Origin: Ophryocystis elektroscirrha
Lineage: Eukaryota; Apicomplexa; Conoidasida; Neogregarinorida; Ophryocystidae
Length of the DNA: 64,000 nt
NCBI GenBank assembly: GCA_030141585.1
Contig: JAQIFP010000003.1
Span: forward strand, 217,447 to 281,446
Direction of reading: 5' to 3'
Shown here: piece by piece, positions 22,011-33,199 of the stretch
Numbering within the stretch: position 1 is the first letter of the stretch
How the letters are laid out: every line of letters starts with the position of its first letter
Made by a program: the position numbers and the translations under genes
Notes under the pieces: model-generated
The model's input: only the letters and a program-made list of their open reading frames with translations
What the model was told of the DNA's origin: nothing
Databases searched by the model: none

Positions 22011-25000
22011 ATGGTTAAATGGATTTCGACAGCAAAAGCAGAATTTGCTGCTCAAACACGACCACAAAGTTTAATTAGATTGTTATTATGTATTGCAGAA
22101 TATGCTTTTTTTTTATTAAATCAGCTAAAATGTGATTCAACTGGTTTTTGGAAATCTTCAGCGGGAAATTTTGTAGATCCTGCCGACATCCGTTTACATT
22201 TTTGGCAATCAGCCCGTCATGCACGAGAATATATATTAAAAGCTTTGGCTTTGTTAGACTTTATAAATTCACCTTTATATCGCACTTACGGTGTTCGTGT
22301 TGTTGATTATGTGTCACTTACCCTTGATCATAGAGAAACTTTTAGGCGCCGCGCAGCGGTATAAATACGTCATTTTATAAGAATACTTAATGAACTTTTT
22401 AATGTACAAACATTAAGAAAAATTTGATTTAATCCGTTCTTTTGAATATTTTGTAGGAATTTTTACCTATACAATGGCCCCTTATTGGAACAGGACAGCC
22501 TCCTTGCCCTATTTGGCCCATTGAAGTTGCTATGGATGTTTTATTAGGAGGAGGTTCTTATCCAAGACTTCCATTTCTGCTTGAAGAAATAATAAATCAA
22601 GTAGGAGAAGCCGATGCTGCTGCCGTATTAACGATTTCGAGTGTGTACATTTAGTATTCAATAACTATTATTAGATAATGTTAAACTAAATTGTGAAAAA
22701 GTTGTATACAGATATTTTACATTGAGAATATTCAATTAAAAATCCTATTAGAAACATAATTACCTGTAATTACATACATCATAATTATTAATATTACTGT
22801 TATTGTTTTTAATATATGGCTCAGATGAGCAAAGAACAAAACTAAGGAATAAAGTTCAAAACGAAGTACTTATTATGTGGGCTTTATCTAGTTGTCCAAA
22901 AGATATAGCTAAATTAGCTTTTGAAAATAATGAAATAGTTTTACGTGTTCCCCACGAGTTTTCCGTAAACATGATTTTTGATTTGAAAAAGTAATGAATA
23001 ATTTTCAAAAATCATTTTAGATGTCAAATATTATCAGCTCAGTTGAACGTTGGAATTACAAGTGGACTTGAAATACCTATTATAATGAATGTTGGGTTTT
23101 GTTCCACTTTACGTCAAGTTGTTGCATTATTGGAAAGCAAACACGTATACAAAGTTGAAAAATTGAAACAAAGAATCAGAGAAATGTGGCAAGAGTTGTT
23201 GCATACTGATGACGAAATAAATGAAGCTTTATTATCAGATATTAACGAAAACCTCAAAAAATTGAAGTATCTTAATTTAATATATAAATTGAAACAAGAA
23301 AAGAATCAAATCAGTCAATCCACGGCAGGAAAATGTTTTGACTTTCAATTAGATGACGATAATCCGATAGATTATTTTTTTGAAATTTATTGTGTCAGCC
23401 GTTGGATTTGCTCTGAAGTAATTATATCATCACTACGAGACCAAATACTACGTTCGCGTAATTTAAGCAAAACATACCCAGGTGGCATTTTCAAATACTT
23501 AAATTATGGCTCAAATTATTTATCTGCCAGTATTAAACAAGATATGGAACAACAACAATTGATTATAACTCGTCCAGAAAAGTCAGTTCAGTATCTAGAT
23601 ATTTATTTTTTTAAAAATTTCGATGTCACTATAGGAGGCCTTATCAAAGACTTGTTACTATTATGTTTAGCTTTTCCCAATAACCCTTATAAAGATGATT
23701 CCCTTGCAATGTTATACCAATCAAACGAAACTGATATGGAGATGCATACTAATAAAAATATAGAACCACAATGTATTTTGAATGTCTCTTCTTGTGTCCT
23801 TCGATTTCTATTTGATATATCAACAGGTACTTGGCATGTATATTTATGGCCATTAAGTCCTCTTATATGGTTTTTGACTAACTTGGATTCAATAACAATA
23901 GAAAAATTAAAAAAAGATGTAACTGATAAATTACAGGACAAAAATACAGATAAATCATTAGCTATGGACGTTGAAAAGATAAATGAAAATCCTGAACCTA
24001 TAATCAACTTATTTAAAGATGGTGAGATACAAAACTTTGATGAAATGATCAATTCTATGCAAAAGGATTTTTCCTTTCAAATAAACCAGAAGTTTTCAGC
24101 TGATCAATTGGAACTTAGTAGGTGGATGGGGCATTTCTGTTCAGCACTATCTTCTCTAGTTTTGTGCTGTATAGCAAATTATATCAAATTTTCAACAGAT
24201 CCTTTTGTACATTCAGATACAATAGATTTGAAAGGTCTCCAAAGTGGCATATCGGCTCATAGGTCGTTATCTGTAACATATTTAAACCATTACACTATTA
24301 TACTTCATGTGGATATACATGACGGCTCTTTAAGACTTACTTCTAGGTCTACTTTGGCTTCTTCATGGTTAAGATTACCAGGCGCAGTAAAAAGTTTAGA
24401 TATAGATTTTGCTAATGTCCTATCCAAATCCCCAAATGGTGTCAGGGTCCTATTGCAGCTTCTTCCGTATATCAAATTTTCCGCTTTTTTGGAAAGAATT
24501 CGCCAGGTATTATGTTCTTAATATTGTGTGAAACATACATAATTGAGATTAAAAAAAAATTAGAATTATATACAATACAATAATTTTCTAAAAGTTTGTA
24601 TTTGTGCGCAAATATAGTGTAGTGTAGCTTCTAATTCGAGTCAATGTTATAATCAGCTATGTCTGATTAATATTATAAATACATTTTATTCAATCATTAT
24701 TGAACATTTTCTTTTTAATATTGATACGTTTAAATAGATTTGTCATATTTAGACATTAATAAAAGATTTGTTTTTTTATCTAGGCTTTCCTCAAACTGAA
24801 CATCAGTGAATGTTGTGATATTCCATACGATATATTGGAACAATTACTCGATAAATCCGTTCAACCATCTAACTTTATTTTTACAAGCGGGTCCAAGATA
24901 TCGAGTCAATTAGATAAATATAAATATTACTACAAAGGAGAGCAAATAAATCTGGACTTGCCTCTTAAAGAATTTTCAGCTTATAATGAATCTCCTGAAA

Positions 25001-28000
25001 ATAATAAACTAATTCAAAAGCTTTCTCTTCAAGGTTCTTCACGAGAAGGCTTACATACTATTTTACCCTTTTTACTACATCAATGTAGTTTGCCCAATTC
25101 GATTGTTGTTCGAGTAGTGTTAACGTTATTTATAGAAAATTGGACGCTGAGTAAATCTTATATTAGTATTATAAGAAGTTTCGGTAAATATGAAAATTAT
25201 CTGATTGCCAAATTTTATATCAAGCATCCAGTTTATACCTTAACCGAGGATCTGACCGAGTCCGAGTTTTTCTCTAATATAATAAATTACTGGGAAATAT
25301 TTTCTAGTTCTTTTGAGTACATTTCCTCAAAATTAACTCAAATCGCAGCTTTAGCTACTCTTAAAAATTTTCCTTTCTATGTTTTATCACTAAATCAATC
25401 AGATCAGAATATTTTTGCTATCAATTGTGCACCTACGAATAATCCTGAATTGTGGCCTTTAAAATTATTGTTTTTCCCAGGTCATATTCAATATGTTCCA
25501 CAAACTCCAGATGACTGCACTTCAAATTCACAGTATAACTACATCAAAGACAATACGGGCAATATTATAACAATTGAAACTGAAGTTAAATTTGACCAAA
25601 CTAACGCAAGAATTATTTTGAAGTCAATAAATAACATTCGAATACCTCCATTTTTACTGCCTAATATATTATACAGTAATAAGTCAATACAACTATCAGA
25701 ACACTTTAATGTAGTCGGCTATAATTTTTCTCTATTGAGTAGTTATAATTGCGCTTTGCCCTGTCATGCAAATTATGTTTGGGCAATCTGTAACTGTATT
25801 GAGCTAACAGTAACTTCTGTGATACAGGAGCCACCCAGTAAAACTACTTCAAAAAATTCTATGCTAACTTTCTCCCCATCGTTGCTTGATGCTTATGCTA
25901 TTATTCTGAATCAACTAAAAATTTTATCTTACTTTTTTAAGGGAATTCATGAATTATATTCATTAGCGTTACTCCGAACAGATTTACAATTTGTTCGATC
26001 CATACCCACAGAGATTGAAATTCATTGGCATCCTTGGAGTATTTATAACTTAGATACCAAAATATTCAGTCAGCCAACAATGTTGAGCCTTCCTTCAATT
26101 TCTTTCAATTTTTGCGTGAATCAGCCTCAAATAACTCCTAAAGATTTTGCAATTAATTTATGGTGGGGATTTTTAATTATTAAATCTTCTGTATTGAGTC
26201 CTATATTACAAGCTGATAGGTATTAATTCTTAAAATGTATAATTTTTTTAGCGCAAGGTTAATTTTTTTCTTTGAAGATAAATCGCCTTGGGAAATCATT
26301 CGGTACATTATAGTGAATTATGAACTACATGCATCAATTCATTACATAAAACTGCTTCCGAAATTTTACAAACCTTTAGAAAAATCTTCAACAAAACTTG
26401 AACCCTCATTATTAACGGTAGATAATAGCTTCAATTTATATTAAGAACAGAGTATATATGCTATTAACTAGTTTTTTTTTCCTTTAACTTAATTTTTTCT
26501 TTCAGTGGTCATCCAGTGATTCGATTATGAAGTTAGGAACAGAATGTTTAGTGTTTAAACCAATACCTACTTCAGCTGTACCCAATATAATTGACTCCAT
26601 TGCTATAACTTTCAGTATAATGAACAATTGTGATAGTAAAGATGATGTCAAAATAAAAATTTCTTCCCAGTTGTCTGAACCATGTCCTTTATTACTATCA
26701 ATTCAAGCATCTATTACAGCTTCCACCGTTTATAATGAACACACTATACTTTCACATGCATTTAATACTTTTCTATTGCGGTAGGTATAATCGAATCATA
26801 CATTATTTTAAGTATTCTTGAAGGTTTGACCTGTGTATATCAGAACAACCCGCAAAATCACGACTCTAATCTTTCGTGGAATATATTCAGTCCAGTCTTA
26901 TACGGTTTATGTAGCCCAGAAAATGTATCAAATCTTGTATCTGAAGTGAATATCAATAGAAATGTTCCAATTATATTTAACATCTATTATTACCCTGCCA
27001 GATTACTGAAAGACGTTATATTACCTTTAACACAAATGTCAATAAATTGGGCGAATGCTATAGCGTCAGCGTTATCAATTTCGCAGAAAAACTCCTTGAG
27101 TCGTCAAGGTATACTATTGTTGTCTAAAAATTCTTCTGCTAAAATAATTGATCCTAACATTAAAAAAACTGTTCTCGGAACAGTAACATGGCGAAATCCA
27201 ATATTACCTAATCAACCAGTTGATCAATTTTCAGCTCCTATCGATCATACTTTTGAGTTTCGAATTATTCCAGTGATTGGCAGAATATATAAAGGCTCAA
27301 CTTATTTAGAGTAAGTTTTTAAATAGATTTTTAAATTAAGCTTTTCATTTTAATCGCAGTATTTTTATTCAAATTTAATTAAATAAACTTAATATAAAAT
27401 AAATTTTAGATATGCTACTCACCCAATTGAACAAGAAGATGAAATATTTCAGCAAACAGTTCCCATTCAAATTTGTACTAGTTCAGCAAATAATGATGTA
27501 TCTGGCTACACTGAATATATGAATCTCTTTATTATTTTGCTATTACAGAAAATTGATGCTACAATTAAACATCCAGTTCCATTATCTGAACCCTTTCAAC
27601 AAGACTGGAATTGGCATTTTAACTTTAATGTATTACTTTACCCGAATTCTACTTTCTTTAATACCACAACGGAAAACTACAATACATTTATGAGTGATAG
27701 TATAAAAGAATATCATAATATCAAAGAAAATAGAGAAAATATGATTGAGCTTTCCAAAGCAAAACTTATTCTTATGAATTACTACGTTGGAATAAACCCT
27801 TCCTGTCTCATATTACCATATGAAAAAACAAAATTCGAAGAATATCAAAATAATAATGTCAATGAATCTAAACGAACTAGAGAAATGCAGTCAAAATCTA
27901 CTTATGATATTTTCTCTCAAAGCATTATGTCACAAATACAATGGATTTCCCCCTTAAGGCCACATACTGTCGAAAGAGCAGACGGCAATTTATTAGAACT

Positions 28001-28805
28001 ACAGTACAACTGTGTTTTTGAAATGAAATCTATACCTGCTCGACCAGATTGGACAATCGTTTCCAATTATTTCAAGTATAAATTCATTAGATTAATAAAT
28101 TTATTTAAATTATAGAATGTTTGACGGACAAGCATGTATGGAACATTTTTCATATTTAATAAGATTGCTTCAATATTGTTCTGGACCAGCAGTTTCTCAT
28201 GTTGCTTCTATACTAGACACAGCTTTACAAACAGCGAAACTTCATATTGAAATTCTTTCTCTTCATCTTCAAGGAAATCCCGAATGCATGTTACATGTAC
28301 CTTTCGTTACTTTGAACTTCACAAAACCTCCTATACAGTGCCAAGGGTAAATGTTTTAGATAATATTTTTACTTATAATCAATAAAAAAAAAAGATTACT
28401 TGCCTTGATATGAAAAACTGGTTAAATGCCTTTTATTTGTTCAGAAAGCCTCCTGTTTTGGAATTAGATCTTGTTGTTTGGAAGACACTCCCTTTTCATA
28501 CAGCACTACTCACTTTGTTGTCTCAAATTCTAAAATTTCCACAATCCAAAAATTTGGGTGTTCCTCAAAACTTGTCTCTGACTGTAACAATGGAATTGCC
28601 TATTAGGGATTTCGACCGCGTTTTGATAAACAATCTTCCAATATCTGAAATTTTGCGTGAGATTTTTCCAAAAGGCCTTTCTACAGTTCAGCTTCCCCAA
28701 TCGATTCAAAATCCTCTATCAAAAGTACTATTAACTTTTCCGTGTATATTATATTTTAGGCATTCTCTTCACTTTTTTCTTCGCAATGCGGATTTAAGTA
28801 CTTAA
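22011..28805 (+). CDS. MED14: Very large protein, probable Mediator complex subunit 14
   Basis: At least nine long exons add up to roughly 2000 residues. The most diagnostic stretch is about 22500-22600, EVAMDVLLGGGSYPRLPFLLEEI, which fits the MED14 N-terminal landmark (a hydrophobic helix, then DVL, then GSYPRLP). It is preceded by VKW and helical segments. A later segment HVDIHDGSLRL followed by LPYIKFSAFLERIRQ resembles the MED14 region around FVDLHSG. MED14 is the backbone of Mediator and joins its head, middle and tail modules. Fast divergence makes the rest hard to align by eye, and the N-terminus is shorter than in animals, so an upstream exon may be missed. Introns range from about 35 nt up to the 262-nt one after 24521. 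The C-terminal exons (28117-28805) are in the same orientation with plausible junctions. I am moderately sure of the family. Confidence 0.6.
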
Positions 28806-28887
28806 GTTCTTATTTTTGTTCACGTCAAATGTGATGATAACTAAAACATAAAACATTGTTTATTTTTGAAAATATCTAGTGTATTAA

Positions 28888-29951
28888 TTAAACTTCAACT
28901 TGATCTATACAAGCTTGAGGATTATTGCAGCATGCTGGATTCAATGCGCACACTTTTATGTAGGATCTTATGGATCTATAACCATCTCCTGATTCATTGA
29001 CAATTGTTCTCGTGTCATTTATCGTTTGAATAACTGGTTCTAACACTTTCCATTCAGTTTTTTTAATCTGGTCACTTATTTGTGTAGACTTTTCACTTAA
29101 CGATCCTGCGACTGAACGCACTGGCGATTGTAACGCTAACTGTAGCTTTAAACGTTCTAAAACAACATCATCTCGTGCTTTAATAAATTCTGATCTAAGA
29201 TCATATAAAGGAGCTGTTATGTCACGAAACGCTTGAGTCTTGGCATCAAACTTATTGAACGGTAAATTAGCTCTCCATGTCATATAATTGTTATATGTCT
29301 GAATAAGTTCATAAATATTGTAACTTTTAGCAATAAAGTAATTTTGTGTTTAATGATCTAAATATACATGTTATTATATATAAACAATATGAAGATTTGG
29401 TTTTATTATCAAAGTTAGCAAATTAATATTGGTATAGTTATCGTATTTTATTGTATAAAAACCATAGTACTTGAACACACATAAAATGCATCTAAATTTG
29501 AGACAACAAATAGACGTCATTTATCAAACATATATTAATGAAGTTAACTATAAGACTATACTTGTGTTGTATTTCTGGCTCTATCCAATAATCCAGAATC
29601 TTCAAGCTGTTTTCGAACAACTGCGCCTCTTTCCTTGAAGTTAGTCCAGGATGTATTCAAATGATTCCACATTGCATTAAATTTATCTTCATTTGCAGCC
29701 ATTACAGCGATTTGATCTTTAGTTTTCTTGGGTAGTACATTTTGTAAAGAATTTGTGACTGAATTAAGACCAAAAGTTTTATTAATATCTGGGGTGACTT
29801 TCTCTGTTATTTTTAAAATAGTATCGTTTTTTGAACTAAAACCACTTATAGTATTGTTCGTTAAATTAACGAAGGATTTTAAGAATTTCTCAAGAACTTG
29901 TCCTTCTGCAGTATAATTACTTATAACTAAGAGCATAATCAATGAAAACAT
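28888..29951 (-). CDS. Secreted alpha-helical protein of unknown function
   Basis: Two exons, 29951 down to about 29563 and about 29307 down to 28888, join in phase 0 across a roughly 255-nt intron (GTATAG donor, TTCAG acceptor). The protein is about 270 residues. The first 18 residues (MFSLIMLLVISNYTAEGQ) look like a signal peptide. The remainder is helical, with several N-glycosylation sequons (NLT, NNT, NDT, NTT), and ends with a small Cys cluster (CALNPACCNNPQACID) that suggests disulfides. I recognise no family. It is convergent with the MED14-like gene, with 82 bp between stop codons. Confidence 0.6.
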
Positions 29952-30038
29952 TTTTTAGTTTTTTAAAACAACTCGAAAAGTTAATCTATAATGTTGAAAA
30001 AATAGAATTGTTTGCAGTATATATAAATACTAATCAGA

Positions 30039-30706
30039 TCAATGGATTTTTTTATAAATATCAGACTGCTCTTCCAATAAAGCGTCTTGAGCAGAAAGTA
30101 CACGTAAAATTGTTTGAATACTACTTTCTTGTATTTCTCCAGCTATTAGCAACTCATCCAATGCGTGATGCGCCTAAAGATATTTCATAGTGATTAGTCA
30201 TATTTAAATAGCACTATGTTTGAACTGATTCAACTAATGATTTTTTATCTATATTATTTCTTATATCTCCATATAAACATGTAGGTTGTCATATGTATTT
30301 CTTACTCGGTGAAAGCTGAAAATCAAATCTAATTCGCAGACGTTGCCAAAATATCTAAAAATGAATTTAAATTATGACCGACAAAATACTTGTCTAATAA
30401 TTCCACGTAGTGATGAATGACTCCTAAACTGAATAGCTCATTTTCTGTTTTATTAATGTATACAATAAAATATAAAGATGCGTATCTATATATATAATAT
30501 TAAAATAAAATTTACCTTTTGTAAACTAATTTACCGTCTCTCCATTCAACGATGTTAGAGGCTCTAGGATTTCTAGTGGATACTGTTTGAAAGGCATGTT
30601 TGATAATGGATTGTCGTTCATTTTGAGGTGTGGGTGAGAAAAAGGCTGCTATACGAGTTTTGCCTTGTCGGCTTAACGAAAGTAAAAAATGCATATAAAC
30701 CAACAA
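30039..30706 (-). CDS. AP1S1: AP-1 clathrin adaptor complex sigma subunit
   Basis: Four exons (introns about 30, 35 and 165 nt) give about 160 residues of the sigma-adaptin/longin fold. The order is [72 protein letters not shown] and [20 protein letters not shown]. The sequence WRDxKxVYKRYASLYF and the C-terminal Q-A/D-x-LLEE element favour AP-1 sigma over AP-2 or AP-3. The subunit stabilises the AP-1 core and helps read dileucine signals on cargo at the trans-Golgi and endosomes. An ATG twelve bases inside the frame (30694) would match the family length better. Confidence 0.92.
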
Positions 30707-31020
30707 GAAATTTATGTTTTTTGAAACATTTGATGGTAGTAAAAAATTAATGACGTGATATATGTATATATAAAAGGAGAACGATAGGTTGGCTTTGAAA
30801 AATTTATTTCTTTTAAAAATGATATGAATAATCTAATGTAATTTGTTATTTATTATAAAAAATTATAACATACAATATAAAAAAAAAGACATTTTCCCAA
30901 AAGTTCATTTTCACTAATGTTTTGTTTAAAAATTAATATCATTAAATGAGTATAACTTATTATACTAGCTGATGATAATAAGATATGGAGGAGAACTGTA
31001 AAACTGTATTTTTACTAAAT
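30707..31020. other. Intergenic spacer
   Basis: About 310 AT-rich bases between AP-1 sigma and the laforin gene, both on the minus strand. They should hold the AP1S promoter and the laforin 3' UTR. No discrete element is seen. Confidence 0.45.
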
Positions 31021-32115
31021 TTAGCTTAGTTTTCTAACTAAAGAATTTTGAATTCCATCAAATTTGTAAAAAAAATCATTTACACCATAATTGAGAGCTA
31101 CGTCATCAAATAAAGCTATTGGTCTTCGAGAACATACAATCATGTTTATTAATTTTAAAGGTAAACCCATTATACAGTGTAAATAACCACAAACGCATAT
31201 AATACTTCTTCCAATTCCCGCATTACAATGTACATAAACATTTCTGCTATCAGGACGATTTAATATTGCTGCTAATAGTAAAATGGATTGAGCCAAATTA
31301 CGCCCTCTAGCTGTTCTACTGAAATCTTTAATAGGATGCCATACAAAACGCATATTCAATGATTTATAAAACTTTGTTAATTTATTTGGTTCAGTATATG
31401 CTTCAGAATCATATGTTAAGAAGTGTTGTTGCAAATCTTCTAATGACTGGAAACACAATACATCGGTAACATTTTCTGCGTCGCGTAATTGTAGCACATC
31501 TTCAAATGTTTCAGGATATCTGCCCACATATATACGGTTTAGTATACGATCATAATCAAATCTTCGATATTGCCGTTCATAAATCAACTGTAATTCTGGT
31601 GATCTCACATTCCTTTCTTGAAATGTCGCTATGGGTAGAATATATTCATCACAGGTTATATTTTCACTTGGGTTGAATAAATGAACTTTACATTTTTTTG
31701 ATAATGAAGAGGAGCGGCTAAAAATAATGCATCTCAAAATATTCTCCTTTTCAAAAACTGAAGAATCTGGTAATTGTTCCATAAAATTATCTAAACAGCA
31801 TACTGGCATTTCCAATTCATAATTTATCTTCTTAGGTTTCGTTACAGGCAATTCTGTTGATTCCCAACGATAAAATCTATAATGTATTGGTTCTGTAAGA
31901 CCTTGTGTATCTATTGGTTCTACAACTGACCATAAAGATGTTTCATTGGGATGTTTAATATGATATGGCAATAACGCCACATCTTTTTTAAAAAAACCAG
32001 ATTTACTGAAATATTCAATTCTAACCCCAAATCTAGCAGTAAGCTGCACTGATGATATTACGGTAAATCGAAAATTCATTGCAGGTATACGACCAGATTT
32101 TAACGGGTACCGCAA
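31021..32115 (-). CDS. EPM2A: Laforin-type glucan phosphatase (CBM20 plus dual-specificity phosphatase)
   Basis: An intron-free frame of 364 codons. The N-terminal half begins FRFTVISSVQLTARFGVRIE and fits a CBM20 starch/glycogen-binding module, with YRFYRWES matching laforin YKFLKRE. The linker has FDYDRILNRIYVGRYPET (laforin: YSRILPNIWLGSCPRQ). The phosphatase core has the signature HCNAGIGRS, containing the nucleophilic Cys and P-loop Arg, preceded by KDFSRTARGR, where the general-acid Asp is expected. The end FDDVALNYGVNDFFYKF matches laforin. Human laforin is 331 residues and removes phosphate from glycogen. The true start is probably the inner ATG at 32079 (MNFRF), which aligns with the human N-terminus. 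Glycogen or starch-like storage glucan is inferred for this organism. It is among the clearest calls here. Confidence 0.92.
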   Translation of the reverse strand: MRYPLKSGRIPAMNFRFTVISSVQLTARFGVRIEYFSKSGFFKKDVALLPYHIKHPNETSLWSVVEPIDTQGLTEPIHYRFYRWESTELPVTKPKKINYELEMPVCCLDNFMEQLPDSSVFEKENILRCIIFSRSSSLSKKCKVHLFNPSENITCDEYILPIATFQERNVRSPELQLIYERQYRRFDYDRILNRIYVGRYPETFEDVLQLRDAENVTDVLCFQSLEDLQQHFLTYDSEAYTEPNKLTKFYKSLNMRFVWHPIKDFSRTARGRNLAQSILLLAAILNRPDSRNVYVHCNAGIGRSIICVCGYLHCIMGLPLKLINMIVCSRRPIALFDDVALNYGVNDFFYKFDGIQNSLVRKLS

Positions 32116-32214
32116 AATTTTTGGATATGTCGTACGTATAGATTATGATAGATAAATACTTATTTTAATACATGAGCAAATGGGTGTCGGTACAGCTATA
32201 TATATATATTTATA

Positions 32215-32247
<33 letters not shown>

Positions 32248-32416
32248 TATTTAAGAAAGTTTAAATTCTTTTTTTTTTTTTTAATATATAACTTGTGATT
32301 AAAATCGACTATCTTAGTTCAAATCTGAACCGAATAAATCGAATAAATTATAAATAATGAACAATAGTATTTTATGTAATATAAGATAAAACTTATACGT
32401 AGTTAGTTATACGTAT
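32116..32416. repeat. Intergenic spacer with TA dinucleotide repeat
   Basis: This 300-bp spacer between RPL11 and laforin contains a nearly pure TA tract at 32197-32249 and a T run near 32271-32281. No other feature is seen. Confidence 0.8.
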
Positions 32417-33018
32417 CTAGTTTCCTAGTATTATGCCATCAAAGCGCTCACGAAACCAACGCATAGCGTCTTCTTTATTTAATCTGTGTGTAGCTCCAAC
32501 TCGAGCACGTTTAGCTTTGCGAACAGCAACACGTCGTCCAGGACGTGCAAGATGGACGTAAAAGTCCATACCGTATATTCCAGTAGATGGATCATATTTA
32601 ATTCCTAAATCAATATGTTCATCAATGCCAAATCCAAAGTTTCCTGTTGAGGAAAAATTGCGCTTGCGTAATTCATATTCTTTCACTTTTAAACCTTTTT
32701 CTAATATTTGTTCTGCTTTTGCTCCTCGAACTGTTACATGGCAAGCAATTGCTTCATTACGGCGAATACTAAAACTTCGGATTGTAAACCTGGCTAAAAA
32801 TCAAAACGCGTTATTATTCCGTATTTACAACATACCTTTTGAAAAAACGGGCTTCTGCTCAGTTAATTGTTCCAATACTTTGGCAGCTTTAGTTAATCTA
32901 TCTCCTGACTATTATACAACTAATTTTTTTAATTAATTATTACTTCACCAACTGAAATATTGATAACTAGCTTTTCAACGCGAATTTTTCGCATGGGATT
33001 TTCGGATTTTGACATCAT
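32417..33018 (-). CDS. RPL11: 60S ribosomal protein L11 (uL5)
   Basis: Three exons join into about 175 residues with the full uL5 pattern: [94 protein letters not shown]. It ends in [14 protein letters not shown]11 contacts 5S rRNA in the central protuberance of the large subunit. Two ATGs in a row (33018, 33015) could start translation. Introns are about 35 and 42 nt. Confidence 0.96.
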
Positions 33019-33199
33019 AATACGATTAAGAAGACCCGTACCTGGTTGATGTAATTATTACAAATTGGGACAAATAAGTTAATTAAATCAAACAAATATG
33101 TTGTTCAACCAATATATCTCACAAAAGAAATTTAAAAAACTATACATTGATTAAGAATTAAAACACTTCTAAGTATCCGCATAATACATCGTAAAAAGC

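Noticed and set aside
24600..24670. Possible tRNA-like sequence in a MED14 intron
   Set aside because: A TTCGAGTC string resembles a T-loop, but no acceptor stem or anticodon arm can be built.
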